Assembly: GCA_963805495.1 (NCBI GenBank)
Contig: CAWDUQ010000005.1
Span: 186,001-250,000 of the forward strand
Length of the DNA stretch: 64,000 nucleotides
Direction: 5' to 3'
DNA from: DAHUXD01 sp963805495
GTDB taxonomy: Bacteria; Acidobacteriota; Thermoanaerobaculia; UBA5066; Gp7-AA6
Position 1 is the stretch's first letter, and the number at the start of each line of letters is the position of its first letter. A program made the position numbers and the translations under genes. The notes beneath the pieces are model-generated. The model was not told the DNA's origin. It saw only the letters and a program-made list of their open reading frames with translations, and did no database searches. This document shows positions 50,770-59,960 of the stretch, piece by piece.

Positions 50770-51360
50770 ATGATCGGCCGCCTCACCGGCCGCCTCGCGT
50801 CGAAGGCGCCGGACCAGGTCCTCCTGGACGTGTCGGGCGTCGGCTATCTCATCCACATCCCGCTCTCGACGTTTTACGAGCTGCCGGAGCAGGAGAGCCC
50901 GGCGTCCCTCTGGATCCACACCCACGTCCGCGAGGACGCCCTCGCACTCTACGGCTTCCTGACCGAGCGGGAGCGCTCGCTCTTTCTCCTGCTCCTCGGT
51001 GTGGCGGGCATCGGCCCGCGCGTCGCTCTGACCGTCCTCTCCGGCATCCCGCCGACCGAGCTCGTCGACGCGCTTCGCCGTCAGGACGTCCGCCGCCTCG
51101 TGGCCGTCCCCGGAGTCGGCAAGAAGACCGCCGAGAGGATGGTGCTCGAGCTCGCCGACAAGGCCGGCCGCATCGCGGGCGAGGCGCCCGGCAAGGCCCC
51201 GGCGGCCGTCGCCGCCGACGACGTCATCTCCGCCCTCGTCAACCTCGGATACCGCAAGGCGGACGCCGAGCGGGCCGTCGACGCCATCGCCCGCACGGGC
51301 GCGCCGACGGACTTCGGCGACTTCCTGAAGGAAGCGCTGCGCCGCATGACCGCGGGCTGA
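50770..51360 (+). CDS. ruvA: Holliday junction branch migration protein RuvA
   Basis: 196 residues, normal length. The OB-fold domain I begins MIGRLTGRLASKAPDQVLLDVSG-like and carries VGYLIHIPLSTFYELP; domain II has two helix-hairpin-helix motifs (GVAGIGPRVALTVLSG near 77-92 and VPGVGKKTAERMVLEL near 112-127); domain III (about 145-196) contacts RuvB. A tetramer holds the four-way junction while RuvB pumps DNA. ruvB follows after 37 nt. No ruvC is seen in the window. Confidence 0.95.
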   Translation: MIGRLTGRLASKAPDQVLLDVSGVGYLIHIPLSTFYELPEQESPASLWIHTHVREDALALYGFLTERERSLFLLLLGVAGIGPRVALTVLSGIPPTELVDALRRQDVRRLVAVPGVGKKTAERMVLELADKAGRIAGEAPGKAPAAVAADDVISALVNLGYRKADAERAVDAIARTGAPTDFGDFLKEALRRMTAG

Positions 51361-51379
51361 GACCCGAGACCGGTAGTCG

Positions 51380-51385
51380 TACACT
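51380..51385 (+). promoter_or_regulatory. Putative -10 of ruvB
   Basis: TACACT ends 12 nt before the ATG at 51398, in the short gap behind ruvA. Confidence 0.3.
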
Positions 51386-51397
51386 TCCCCGGAAGCC

Positions 51398-52420
51398 ATG
51401 ACCCAGGACCGAGAGATCCTCGCCGGCGTCGCCCTCGAAGAGGACACGGCGGTCGAACCGCGGCTGCGCCCGCAGTCGCTCTCCGAGTACATCGGCCAGA
51501 CGAAGGTCCGCGAGAATCTCTCGGTCTTCCTGGCGGCGGCGCGGGGCCGCGGGGAGCCGCTCGACCACGTCCTGCTGACGGGGCCGCCCGGCCTCGGCAA
51601 GACGACCCTCGCCCACATCGTCGCGAAGGAGATGGGCGCCGGCCTTCGCCTGACGGCCGGCCCGATGATCGCGCGGGCGGGCGACCTCGCCGGCCTTCTG
51701 ACCAACCTCCAGCCCAAGGACGTCCTCTTCGTCGACGAGATCCATCGCCTCTCTCCGGCCGTCGAGGAGATCCTCTACCCCGCCATGGAGGACTTCCGGC
51801 TCGACGTCATGATCGGCGAGGGCCCGATGGCGCGCACGGTCAAGGTCGACCTGCCGCCTTTCACCCTGATCGGCGCCACGACGCGTCCGGGGCTGCTCTC
51901 GCAGCCGCTCCACGGCCGCTTCGGCATCACCCTGCGTCTGGATTTCTACGACGTCGACGCCCTCTCGCGGATCATCGAGCGTTCCGCGGGCATTCTCTCG
52001 ATCGCGATCACGCCGGAGGCTTCGCGGGAGATCGGCTCGCGCGCGCGCGGAACCCCGCGCATCGCCAACCGGCTGCTGCGGCGGCTGCGCGACTTCGCCG
52101 AGGTCGCGGGCAAGAAGGCGATCGACCTCGACACCGCCCGGGCGGCGCTCGCGCGGCTCGAAGTCGACGAGCACGGCTTCGACGAGCTCGACCGACGGAT
52201 CCTGTCGACGATCATCGAGAAGTTCGGCGGCGGACCCGTCGGCGTCGGCGCGATCGCGGCTTCGCTCGGCGAGGACCGAGGCACGCTCGAGGACCTCTAC
52301 GAGCCGTACCTCCTTCAGGCCGGCTTCCTGCAGCGCACCCCCCGCGGCCGGGTCGCCTCGCCCGCGGCTTACCGGCACCTCGGGATCACGGCGCCGCGCC
52401 GGGACGGGGAGCTGTTCTAG
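51398..52420 (+). CDS. ruvB: Holliday junction helicase RuvB
   Basis: 340 residues, AAA+ ATPase. The family N-terminus is LRPQSLSEYIGQTKVRENL near 26-44; Walker A GPPGLGKTT near 64-72; Walker B LFVDEIHRL near 110-118; sensor/arginine-finger region GATTRPGLLSQPLHGRFG near 158-175; winged helix at the C-terminus with GGGPVGVGAIAASLGEDRGT near 273-292. It forms the hexameric ring that drives branch migration with RuvA. The lipid kinase gene follows after 78 nt. Confidence 0.97.
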   Translation: MTQDREILAGVALEEDTAVEPRLRPQSLSEYIGQTKVRENLSVFLAAARGRGEPLDHVLLTGPPGLGKTTLAHIVAKEMGAGLRLTAGPMIARAGDLAGLLTNLQPKDVLFVDEIHRLSPAVEEILYPAMEDFRLDVMIGEGPMARTVKVDLPPFTLIGATTRPGLLSQPLHGRFGITLRLDFYDVDALSRIIERSAGILSIAITPEASREIGSRARGTPRIANRLLRRLRDFAEVAGKKAIDLDTARAALARLEVDEHGFDELDRRILSTIIEKFGGGPVGVGAIAASLGEDRGTLEDLYEPYLLQAGFLQRTPRGRVASPAAYRHLGITAPRRDGELF

Positions 52421-52498
52421 CCGTCCGCTGTCTTCTCTCCGCCGCTGGACGGGCCCCGCCCGGTGGATCGCGGAGAATCGAGGGCGGAAACCTCAACG

Positions 52499-53386
52499 AT
52501 GAAACGCGGCCTCCTCGTTTACAACCCGACCGCCGGCCAGCGCGACGTGCGCCGGCGGATGAGCGATTTGATCGACCGGATGCGGTCCCGCGGACTCGAA
52601 CTCATCAATGCCCCGACGAGCGGGCCCGGCGACGCGACCGCGATCGTGCGCTCGTTTCTCCCGCGCGGCCTCGACGTCGTCGCCGTCTGCGGGGGCGACG
52701 GCACGCTCTCGGAGGCGGCCTGCGGCCTGGTCGGGTCGGACGTTCCGATCGGCGTGATCCCCGCCGGCACGTCCAACGTCCTCGCGGTCGAGTTGGGAAT
52801 TCCGCTCGACCTCGCGCACGCCGAGGACCTCCTCCTCAACGGCGTTCCGCACGCCGTTCGCCTCGGCCACGCCGACGGCCGGCCGTTCCTCCTGTGGGCC
52901 GGCGTGGGCCTCGACGCGCGCGTCATGGGCCAGATGAACCTCGCCCTGAAGCGCCACCTCGGCCGCGCCGGGATCTTCGGGACGGCCGTTTCGGAGTTCC
53001 TCCAGTACGAGTTTCCCCGGCTCGAGGTCGAGATCGACGGCGTGCGGCATCAGGCCACGTTCGCCGTCGTCTGCCGGGCCCGGCACTACGCCGGCCGCTG
53101 GATCATCGCGCCGGAGGCCCGGCTCGACAGCGCGCAGTTCGAAGTCCTCCTCTTCGCCCACCGCGACCGCGCCAGTCTCTACCGCCTCTTCCGCGAGATG
53201 ATGCGCCGCCGCGGGGAGCACCTGTCGACCGGTCTCGCGCGCGTCATCCGCGGACGCCGCGTCGCGATCCGGACCCACGAGCCCTACCCGGTCGACATCC
53301 AGGTCGACGGAGACTGCGTGCTCAAGACCCCGGTGGAGTGCCACATGGACGAGGCCTTTGTCCGCGTCCTCGTCCCGCGTCACTAA
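52499..53386 (+). CDS. Diacylglycerol/lipid kinase-family protein (YegS/DgkB type)
   Basis: 295 residues. The catalytic N-domain starts KRGLLVYNPTAGQRDVRRRM and holds the nucleotide loop VCGGDGTLSEAACGL near 63-77 and PAGTSNVLAVELGI near 89-102. The C-domain has WAGVGLDARVMGQMN near 136-150 and ends with the family strand VQVDGD-like IQVDGDCVLKTPVECHM. These enzymes phosphorylate diacylglycerol or related lipids on the inner membrane face. The ATG at 52499 is preferred over an ATG-less upstream extension. It meets the M24 peptidase gene tail to tail across 7 nt. Confidence 0.87.
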   Translation: MKRGLLVYNPTAGQRDVRRRMSDLIDRMRSRGLELINAPTSGPGDATAIVRSFLPRGLDVVAVCGGDGTLSEAACGLVGSDVPIGVIPAGTSNVLAVELGIPLDLAHAEDLLLNGVPHAVRLGHADGRPFLLWAGVGLDARVMGQMNLALKRHLGRAGIFGTAVSEFLQYEFPRLEVEIDGVRHQATFAVVCRARHYAGRWIIAPEARLDSAQFEVLLFAHRDRASLYRLFREMMRRRGEHLSTGLARVIRGRRVAIRTHEPYPVDIQVDGDCVLKTPVECHMDEAFVRVLVPRH

Positions 53387-53393
53387 CCCGACG

Positions 53394-54821
53394 TCACTTC
53401 TTCTTGCGCCCGGACTGGACCGCCTTCTCCACGTCGGCGACTTCCCGCGGCGCGCCGCACGACAGGCAGTCCGATCCGTCCTTCGTGACGAGGATCGTGT
53501 CTTCGATCCGAACGCCGATGTTCCACCACTTCGGGTCGACACCCTGCATGTTCGCCGGGATGTAGATGCCGGGCTCGATCGTGAAGACCATGCCGGGCTC
53601 GAGCGGCAGGGTGCGCGCCCCCGCCCGGCCGTACGGGCTCGGGTCGTGCACGTCGAACCCAACCCAGTGCGAGACGCCGTGCAGGGTGAAGCGCCGATGG
53701 CCGAACGACTTGACGATCTCCGCCGGATCCCCCGTGAGCAGTCCCAGCTTCACCAGGCCCTCGGTGCAGGTCAGCGCAGCGGCCTTCTCGACCTCGTCGT
53801 GGCCGACGCCGGGCTTGACGACCGCCAGGGCCGCCTTCTGGGCGGCCAGCACGATCTCGTAGATCGCGCGCTGCTCGGTCGAAAAGCGGCCGTTGACGGG
53901 GTACGTCCGCGTGATGTCGGTGGCGTACAGCCCGTACTCGGCCCCCGAGTCGTTGAGCAGGACCTCGCCGTCCTTCATCTGCCGGCTGCTCTGATCGTAG
54001 TGCAGGATGCACGAGTTGGGGCCCGAGCCGTCGATCGAGGGATAGGCCATCCGCCGCGCGCCGTTCGACGCGCAGTAGCCGTCGAGGGCCTGCTGGACCT
54101 CGAACTCGTACTTGGCCGGGGCGGCCGCCTGCATCGCGCGGATGTGCCCCTGCGCCGACATCTCGGCCGCACGCCGCAGGAACCGGATGTCCTCCTCGTC
54201 CTTGATCAGGCGCATCTCCCGGATGATCGCCCGCGCGTCGACCAGCGTCGACGGACCGCCGCGGCGCGTCCGGAGAGGATCGAAACTCGCGCGAAACTTC
54301 TCGACCCACTCCGTGTCGTTGCCGTCGGCGACGTAGATCGCGGTCGCATCCGCGAGGTAGCCGCTCGAGGTGTAGGTGTTCCGGTCGAACTCGGACATCT
54401 TCGAGTCGAAGTCCGCGAGCTTGAACGCCGCGTCGGCGCCGTAGGCGGCCACCGCCTCGTCCGGCCCGACCCGGGCCCCGGCCCAGGCCTCGCGCCGCAG
54501 GTCCCGGGGCTGCAGGAAGACGATGTACTTCTGGCCGTCGGGAGCATCCGGCCGCAGGACCACCGTCACGTTCTCCTGCTCGATCCCGGTCAGGTAGTAG
54601 AAGTCGGAGTCCTGGCGATAGAGGTACTCGACGTCGTTCGTCATGATCCGCATCGGCGCCGAGCGCAGGATGGCGACCGACTTGGGCGGCAGCGTCGACA
54701 TGAACTTCTCACGGCGGGCCTTGAAGGCCGCCGGATTCGGGGTCATCGGCGGATAGTCGAGGGCGAGGACCGGCACGGCGGCGGCGAGGACCAGGGCGAA
54801 CGCGGCGATCCTGAGCTTCAC
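53394..54821 (-). CDS. Secreted Xaa-Pro aminopeptidase (M24B)
   Basis: 475 residues. A Sec signal (KLRIAAFALVLAAAVPVLAL) precedes the aminopeptidase-P N-domain (about 30-180; DVEYLYRQDSDFYYLTGIEQ) and catalytic domain. Metal ligands: the two Asp in LNDSGAEYGLYATDITRTYP, His in LHGVSHWVGFDVHD, Glu in VFTIEPGIYIP and Glu in GVRIEDTILVT. It should cleave Xaa-Pro bonds in the periplasm. A good ribosome site GGAGG lies 5 nt before the chosen GTG; longer in-frame starts lack a signal peptide. It is the second exported M24 enzyme in the window and follows the radical SAM gene by 29 nt. Confidence 0.9.
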   Translation of the reverse strand: MKLRIAAFALVLAAAVPVLALDYPPMTPNPAAFKARREKFMSTLPPKSVAILRSAPMRIMTNDVEYLYRQDSDFYYLTGIEQENVTVVLRPDAPDGQKYIVFLQPRDLRREAWAGARVGPDEAVAAYGADAAFKLADFDSKMSEFDRNTYTSSGYLADATAIYVADGNDTEWVEKFRASFDPLRTRRGGPSTLVDARAIIREMRLIKDEEDIRFLRRAAEMSAQGHIRAMQAAAPAKYEFEVQQALDGYCASNGARRMAYPSIDGSGPNSCILHYDQSSRQMKDGEVLLNDSGAEYGLYATDITRTYPVNGRFSTEQRAIYEIVLAAQKAALAVVKPGVGHDEVEKAAALTCTEGLVKLGLLTGDPAEIVKSFGHRRFTLHGVSHWVGFDVHDPSPYGRAGARTLPLEPGMVFTIEPGIYIPANMQGVDPKWWNIGVRIEDTILVTKDGSDCLSCGAPREVADVEKAVQSGRKKK

Positions 54822-54850
54822 GATGCCTCCTTCTGCAACGGACGGCGGAT

Positions 54851-56428
54851 TCAACGCTTGGAAATGAACGACCATGGCGCGGGCGTCCCGCCCGCCGGAA
54901 GCACAGCCCCGGGCCGGACGACCGCGGCGATGCGGGCGTGGTGGGTCTTCAGCAGCCGCCGCACGGGGACGCCGGAGGCGGCTTCCTCGAGGATGTCGGC
55001 ACCCGTTTCGTCGACCTTGGCGAGAAACGCCTCCCAGACGGCCTCGCCGACGGGCATGCCGCGGAAGACGACGTTGGGGATCCGCGAGAGCTCCCGCTGG
55101 AGCAGGCCCAGGCGCTCCCGCAGGAGATCCTCATCGGCGAGCGGCTGGTCCTCGTAGGGCGTGTGCGGCTTGGGGATGAACGCGTTGACCGACGGGACGA
55201 TCTCGGCGACGCGGCCGAGCCCTCGCCCCTCGTCCACGGCGATCCCGTGGAGCCGCTCGGTCAGCCGGACGATGTCGCGCACGTCCTCTTCCGTTTCCGA
55301 GGGCAGGCCCACCTGCAGGTAGAGCTTGAGCCGCGTGAAGCCGCGCGCGAACACCAGCCGCGCCTTCTCGTCGAGCATCGCGTCGGAGACCTTCTTGTTG
55401 ATGAACCGCCGTAGGCGCTGGTTGCCGGCCTCCGGCGCGATCGCGAGCGCGCGCTCGCCCTGGCGCGCGAGGACCTCGAGGATCGGGTCCTCGATCGCGT
55501 CGATCTTGATGGAGGAGAGCGCGATGTGGTACCCGAGCGAGGCGAGGCCCTCGAGGATCGGGATGATCTCGGGGTGGTCGCACACGGCCGTCGCGATCAG
55601 GCCCGCCCGGTCGGTCAGCGGCCGCGCCTCGCGCGCGACCTTGAGGATCGACGAGGCCGGGTACTGCTTGACGGGCGCCATCGCGTAGGCCGCCCAGCAG
55701 AACCGGCACATCTCGGTGCAGCCCCGCGAGATCTCGATCAGGAGCTTGTCGGCGAGCTCGGTGCGCGGCGTCAGGATCGTCGAGTGCGGGACCTCGAACT
55801 CGGGCGTGATGTCCTTGCGCGACATCGGCTGCTGGATGACGACCTTCGCGTTCTCGGCCGTCTCGGCACGCGGCCCGTGGACGGCCGGCACGAAGAGGCC
55901 GGGGTGCCCGGCCGCGGCCGCAAGGAACCCGTCGCGGTCGAAGCCCGAGGCGAGAAGCTCGGCGATCCGGGGGACGAGGCGTTCTCCGTCGCCCAGCGCG
56001 AAGACGTCGACGAAGGGCGAGAGCGCCGCGGGGTTCATCCGGGCGATGTCGCCTCCGACGAGGACGAGCGGGTGCCGCTCGTCGCGGGCCTCGCGCCGCG
56101 CCGGGATCCCGGCCTTCTGCAGCGTGCGCAAAATGTGGACGATGTCCATCTCCCACGAGAGCGACCAGGCGAGCAGCCCGAACTCCGAAAGCGCCGATCC
56201 GCTCTCGAACGTCACCGCGGGCTCGTTCTCCTCGTGGAAGAAGCGCTCGCAGACGACGTCGGGGATCCGGTTGAAGAGCCGGTACACCCACTGGAAGCCG
56301 AGGTTCGACATCCCGACTTCGTAGGAGTTCGGGAAGCCCAACGCCACGCGATAGGCGCCGAAGCGCCGGGGCGCTTCGACAAAGCGCTCGAGGGCGGCGC
56401 GCTCGCGATTGACGAGGGTGGCAGGCAT
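54851..56428 (-). CDS. B12-type radical SAM protein (TIGR03960-like)
   Basis: 525 residues. An N-terminal segment (YRVALGFPNSYEVGMSNLGF near 26-45) and a cobalamin-binding-like region (VLVGGDIARMNPAALSPFVD near 116-135) lead to the radical SAM core with SRGCTEMCRFCWAAY near 235-249 (CxxxCxxC for the 4Fe-4S cluster) and GLPSETEEDVRDIVRL near 373. This matches the family that in many bacteria lies with a DUF2344 partner, in ribosome or tRNA-modification contexts; no partner is visible here. The substrate is unknown. The ATG at 56428 is supported by a perfect TATAAT 12 nt upstream. Confidence 0.82.
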   Translation of the reverse strand: MPATLVNRERAALERFVEAPRRFGAYRVALGFPNSYEVGMSNLGFQWVYRLFNRIPDVVCERFFHEENEPAVTFESGSALSEFGLLAWSLSWEMDIVHILRTLQKAGIPARREARDERHPLVLVGGDIARMNPAALSPFVDVFALGDGERLVPRIAELLASGFDRDGFLAAAAGHPGLFVPAVHGPRAETAENAKVVIQQPMSRKDITPEFEVPHSTILTPRTELADKLLIEISRGCTEMCRFCWAAYAMAPVKQYPASSILKVAREARPLTDRAGLIATAVCDHPEIIPILEGLASLGYHIALSSIKIDAIEDPILEVLARQGERALAIAPEAGNQRLRRFINKKVSDAMLDEKARLVFARGFTRLKLYLQVGLPSETEEDVRDIVRLTERLHGIAVDEGRGLGRVAEIVPSVNAFIPKPHTPYEDQPLADEDLLRERLGLLQRELSRIPNVVFRGMPVGEAVWEAFLAKVDETGADILEEAASGVPVRRLLKTHHARIAAVVRPGAVLPAGGTPAPWSFISKR

Positions 56429-56440
56429 GCGGGACTGCGA

Positions 56441-56446
56441 ATTATA
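56441..56446 (-). promoter_or_regulatory. Consensus -10 of the radical SAM gene
   Basis: TATAAT on the minus strand, ending 12 nt before the ATG at 56428 in the gap behind the glycerate kinase gene. The only perfect -10 consensus noticed; no recognisable -35. Confidence 0.5.
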
Positions 56447-56489
56447 GGGGCTTTCGCGCGCCGGGCCCGCCATGCCCGCGCCCCGGGCT

Positions 56490-57641
56490 TCAGCGGCGTA
56501 TCAAAAAGACCCAGTCCCCGACGTTGGTTCCCGTCGGCCCGGTCTCGAAGAGGTCCCCGAGGCTCGCGAACACGGCGCGCGTGTCGTGCCGCTCGAGCGC
56601 GCGGGCCGGAGCGAGACCGCGGCGGAGAGCCCGGGCGAACGTCGATCCGTCGGCGAAGGCTCCTGCGGCGCCGGAGCTCCCGTCGCTCCCGTCCGAGCCC
56701 GCCGCGAGCAGATGCACCGACCGGTCCCCCGAAAGCTCCCGGGCCGCGGAGAGCGCGAGCTCGAGGCAGCGGCCGCCGCGGGCCCCGGAGCGCGCGTCCG
56801 AGAGGTCGACCGTGGCCTCGCCGCCCGCGACGAGAAGAGTCCCGGGGACGGCCCTCCGCGCCAGGCCCGCGAGCCGCGCGCCGGCGGTCCGCGCCTCTCC
56901 GGCGACCGGGCGCCGCACCCGCTCGACGGCGAAGCCGAGTCGGCGCCCGTCGGAAGCGGCCGCATCGATGCCAAGCCGGTTCGAGCCGACGACGCGCACG
57001 AGGTCGCCGCGCCGCCCGCGCACGGTCGGTCCCGATCCGACGAGGGCTGCGCGGTCGCCGGGAACGTCCGAGAGGACGAGCGTCACGAGCCGCGCCTTCG
57101 TGGCGCGTCCGAGGCGGCCGCCCTTGACGGCCGATAGCGCTGTGCGCAGCCGATTGAGCGCGGCGATCGGCGCGCCCGAGCGCGCGAGGTCGCCAACGGC
57201 GCGGCGCTTTCGGGAAAGCGTCACGCCCGGGCGCGGCAGCGCCAGAAGCGACGAGGTACCGCCGGAGACGAGGCATACGACGACGTCCCCGTCGCCGAAG
57301 CGGCGGAAGAACCGGAGGGCCCGCCGCGCGGCCCGCGTGCTGGAAGCGTCGGGCACAGGGTGCGCGGCGAAGACGACGGCGCGGCGCGAAAGCCCGCGCG
57401 CGGGATGGCCGGCGGGAAGGACCACGAGCGACTCGAGGGAATCCGTCCCGCGCAGGGCCGCGCGCGCCATTCCCGCCGCCGCCTTTCCGACCGCGAAGAC
57501 CCCGATCTTCCGCGCCGGGGAAAGCGCGGCCCGGACGGCGGGCGACGCCAGCGCACGCTCCACGGCCGTCTCCGGGTCCGCGGCGTCGAGGGCCGCACGG
57601 TACAGCGATTCGAGGACGGAGCGCGAAGTTCGGCGTGCCAT
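56490..57641 (-). CDS. MOFRL-family glycerate 2-kinase
   Basis: 383 residues. The DUF4147 N-domain has ARKIGVFAVGKAAAGMARAA near 43-62, VLPAGHP and LVSGGTSSLLALPRPGV near 122-138, where Lys/Gly residues bind ATP and glycerate. The MOFRL C-domain shows LVAGGEATVDL and LLAAGSDGSDGSSGAAGAFA near 315-334. It should phosphorylate D-glycerate at C2 in serine-cycle or glyoxylate-type metabolism. The ATG at 57641 is preferred over a GTG at 57647 because TAATCT ends 9 nt before it. It is divergent from the desaturase gene. Confidence 0.88.
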   Translation of the reverse strand: MARRTSRSVLESLYRAALDAADPETAVERALASPAVRAALSPARKIGVFAVGKAAAGMARAALRGTDSLESLVVLPAGHPARGLSRRAVVFAAHPVPDASSTRAARRALRFFRRFGDGDVVVCLVSGGTSSLLALPRPGVTLSRKRRAVGDLARSGAPIAALNRLRTALSAVKGGRLGRATKARLVTLVLSDVPGDRAALVGSGPTVRGRRGDLVRVVGSNRLGIDAAASDGRRLGFAVERVRRPVAGEARTAGARLAGLARRAVPGTLLVAGGEATVDLSDARSGARGGRCLELALSAARELSGDRSVHLLAAGSDGSDGSSGAAGAFADGSTFARALRRGLAPARALERHDTRAVFASLGDLFETGPTGTNVGDWVFLIRR

Positions 57642-57650
57642 GGACACTCG

Positions 57651-57656
57651 AGATTA
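57651..57656 (-). promoter_or_regulatory. Putative -10 of the glycerate kinase gene
   Basis: TAATCT on the minus strand ends 9 nt before the ATG at 57641. Confidence 0.4.
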
Positions 57657-57690
57657 CGGCCTTCCCGCTGTGTGAGAATAGGCCTGTCCT

Positions 57691-57707
57691 CCGGCGGGTT
57701 TCGCCGG
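57691..57707 (+). promoter_or_regulatory. Hairpin in the desaturase 5' leader
   Basis: CCGGCG and CGCCGG with a five-base loop (GGTTT), 12 nt before the desaturase ATG. It would sit next to the ribosome entry site and could tune translation. Confidence 0.35.
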
Positions 57708-57719
57708 GGGACCATTGTG

Positions 57720-58736
57720 ATGAGCGCCAACCCCACTCTTCCCGGCACCCTGCCCCGACCCGACGCGCTCGCGCCGGGCGAGCACTACTGGTCGAAGGCC
57801 TCGAAGGACCTCCGCCACCGGCTGAACCGGGCGATCCCCCACGACGTCCTGAAGGAGCTGCACCACAAGAGCCCCGCGCGGCACTTCCTCGTCGCCGCAC
57901 GCCAGTTCGCCATTCTGATCGCGGCGTCGGCGGCGGCGTGGATCTCGACCGAGCCCTGGATCTGGATCCCCGCGGCGCTCGTCTCGGGCTGGACGGTCTT
58001 CAATTTCACCGTCCTTCTGCACGACGCCCTCCACCACGACGTCTTCAACGGCCCGCACCCGAAGGGCGACCGGGCCCTGTCGCTTCTCTACGCGATCCCG
58101 TCGGGCATCTCGGCCTCGCAGTTCACGCGCTGGCACCTGACGCACCACGCGGAGCTCGGGGACGCCGAGGCCGATCCCAAGCGCCACTACCTCTCGCCGA
58201 AGATCGTGAAGCCCTGGTTCAAGCTCCTCTACTTCACGCCGGCCCTCTTCCCGATCTACTTCCGAGCGGCCGCGAAGGAGACCGCGACCTATCCGCCGGA
58301 GCTTCGGCGAAAGATCGCGCGGGAGCGGGCCGTGACCGTCCTGTTTCATCTCTCGGTCCTCGCGGCCGTGTGGGCGGCCGGCGGTGCCGCCGTCGCCGCG
58401 CGCGTCTACCTCGTCCCGGTCTTCCTCGTCTTTCCGATCGCCTTCGCGTTGAACCGTCTCGGCCAGCACTACGCCATCGATCCGACGGACCCGGCCAAGT
58501 GGGGCTCGATCCTGAAGCCCAGCCGCTTCTGGGAATTCTGGTACCTGTCGTCGGCGTATCACCTCGAGCACCACTACTTCCCGGGTGTGCCGTTCTACAA
58601 GCTGCGGCGACTGCACTTCGCCCTGCGCCCGTTCTTCGACGAGATCGGCTGGAAACCGACGACCTACGGACGCCTCTTCCGCGCCTGGATTTTCGAGAAC
58701 AAGACCCCCCATACGGACTGGCACCTGGCGGGTTAG
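57720..58736 (+). CDS. Membrane fatty acid desaturase
   Basis: 338 residues. Three histidine boxes hold the di-iron centre: HDALHHD near 99-105, HLTHHAE near 138-144 and HLEHHYFPGVP near 280-290. Hydrophobic segments flank them in the standard four-helix arrangement, with the sequence SQFTRWHLTHHAELGDAEAD characteristic of the delta-type and beta-carotene-hydroxylase-like branch. It probably inserts a double bond into acyl chains of membrane lipids using oxygen, implying at least some aerobic life. A GTG directly before the ATG is an alternative start. pilT follows after 56 nt on the same strand. Confidence 0.85.
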   Translation: MSANPTLPGTLPRPDALAPGEHYWSKASKDLRHRLNRAIPHDVLKELHHKSPARHFLVAARQFAILIAASAAAWISTEPWIWIPAALVSGWTVFNFTVLLHDALHHDVFNGPHPKGDRALSLLYAIPSGISASQFTRWHLTHHAELGDAEADPKRHYLSPKIVKPWFKLLYFTPALFPIYFRAAAKETATYPPELRRKIARERAVTVLFHLSVLAAVWAAGGAAVAARVYLVPVFLVFPIAFALNRLGQHYAIDPTDPAKWGSILKPSRFWEFWYLSSAYHLEHHYFPGVPFYKLRRLHFALRPFFDEIGWKPTTYGRLFRAWIFENKTPHTDWHLAG

Positions 58737-58792
58737 GCCTCGCTTCGCGGTCAACGCAAACGCCGCCGCATCCGTAAGGGAAAGCGGGATCC

Positions 58793-59950
58793 ATGGCCGA
58801 CACCGAGGACATCAACGAGCTCATCCGGGAGCTCAACGAGGACCGCCCCCCGGCGGGCTCTTCGAAGAGCGGCGAACCGGCGGCCGAGGCCGCCGTCCGG
58901 CTCGACGCCTGGCTGGCGGAGCTCGTCAGCCGGGCGGGCAGCGACCTGCTGCTCGTGGCCGGCGCCCCGCCCATCGTCCGGATCGACGGGCGACTCCAGC
59001 CGCTTTCCGGCGGGCCGCTCGACGGCGACGAGATCGAGGACGCCGTGCTCCCCGCGCTCCCCCGCCACGCGCGGGACAAGTACCGGTCGGAGGGAATCGC
59101 CGACGCCTCGCACCGAGTGCGCGGCCTCGGGCGCTTCCGCGTCAACCTCCACCGCGAGCGGGGCCGTGCGGGCGCGGCGGTGCGGGCCCTTCCGTCGCAG
59201 CCGCCCCGCCTGTCGTCCCTGGGCCTGCCGGGGGGCGTCGAGGCGCTGACCCGGCTGCCGCGCGGGCTCGTCCTCGTCGGCGGACCGACCGGATCGGGCA
59301 AAACGACGACCCTCGCCGCCCTCGTCGAGGAGATCAACCGCCGCGACGCCCGCCACGTCGTCACGATCGAGGACCCGATCGAGTACGAGCACCCCCACCG
59401 CACGAGCCTCGTCGAGCAGGTCGAGATCGGAATCGACGCCCCGGACTTCCCGACGGCCCTGCGCGCCGCGATGCGCCAGGCCCCGGACATCCTGGTCGTC
59501 GGCGAAATGCGCGATCCGGAAACGATGCGCATCGCGCTCGCGGCCGCCGAGACCGGACATCTCGTCTTCTCGACCGTCCACACCACCGACGCGGCCTCGA
59601 CGGTGTCGCGGGTGGCCGACTCGTTTCCGCCGGAGCGGCAGAACACCGTCCGCCAGGAGCTCTCGATGGCCCTGGCGGCCGTCGTCACGCAGACGCTCCT
59701 GCCGAAGAAGGGCGGCGGCCGAGTGGCCGCGGCGGAGGTCCTTTTCGTCGGGTATGGCGCGCGCCAGCACATTCGAAAGAACGCGCTCCAGCACCTCCAC
59801 CAGGAGATCGCGATCACGAAGAAGCACGGCTCGATCACGCTCGAGGAGTCGCTTGCGAGGCTCGCGAAGGACGGCGTCGTCGAGCTCGAGGACGCCCGCG
59901 CCCGCGCCGCGCACCCGGAGGAGTTCGAGAACTACTACCGGGGGGCGTAG
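58793..59950 (+). CDS. pilT: Type IV pilus retraction ATPase PilT
   Basis: 385 residues. After a 40-residue acidic N-tail rich in Pro/Ser comes the PilT PAS-like domain (LLLVAGAPPIVRIDGRLQPL near 51-70), Walker A GGPTGSGKTTTL near 163-174, Asp box EDPIEYEH near 195-202, Walker B VVGEMRDPETM near 236 and His box STVHTTDAASTVSR near 261. The C-terminal AxRxxIRxxxxHQ-like region appears as GARQHIRKNALQHLHQEI. It depolymerises pilin to pull pili back. The N-tail is longer than usual. No other pil gene is in the window; a PilU-like role is possible. Confidence 0.88.
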   Translation: MADTEDINELIRELNEDRPPAGSSKSGEPAAEAAVRLDAWLAELVSRAGSDLLLVAGAPPIVRIDGRLQPLSGGPLDGDEIEDAVLPALPRHARDKYRSEGIADASHRVRGLGRFRVNLHRERGRAGAAVRALPSQPPRLSSLGLPGGVEALTRLPRGLVLVGGPTGSGKTTTLAALVEEINRRDARHVVTIEDPIEYEHPHRTSLVEQVEIGIDAPDFPTALRAAMRQAPDILVVGEMRDPETMRIALAAAETGHLVFSTVHTTDAASTVSRVADSFPPERQNTVRQELSMALAAVVTQTLLPKKGGGRVAAAEVLFVGYGARQHIRKNALQHLHQEIAITKKHGSITLEESLARLAKDGVVELEDARARAAHPEEFENYYRGA

Positions 59951-59960
59951 CGTGCGAACC

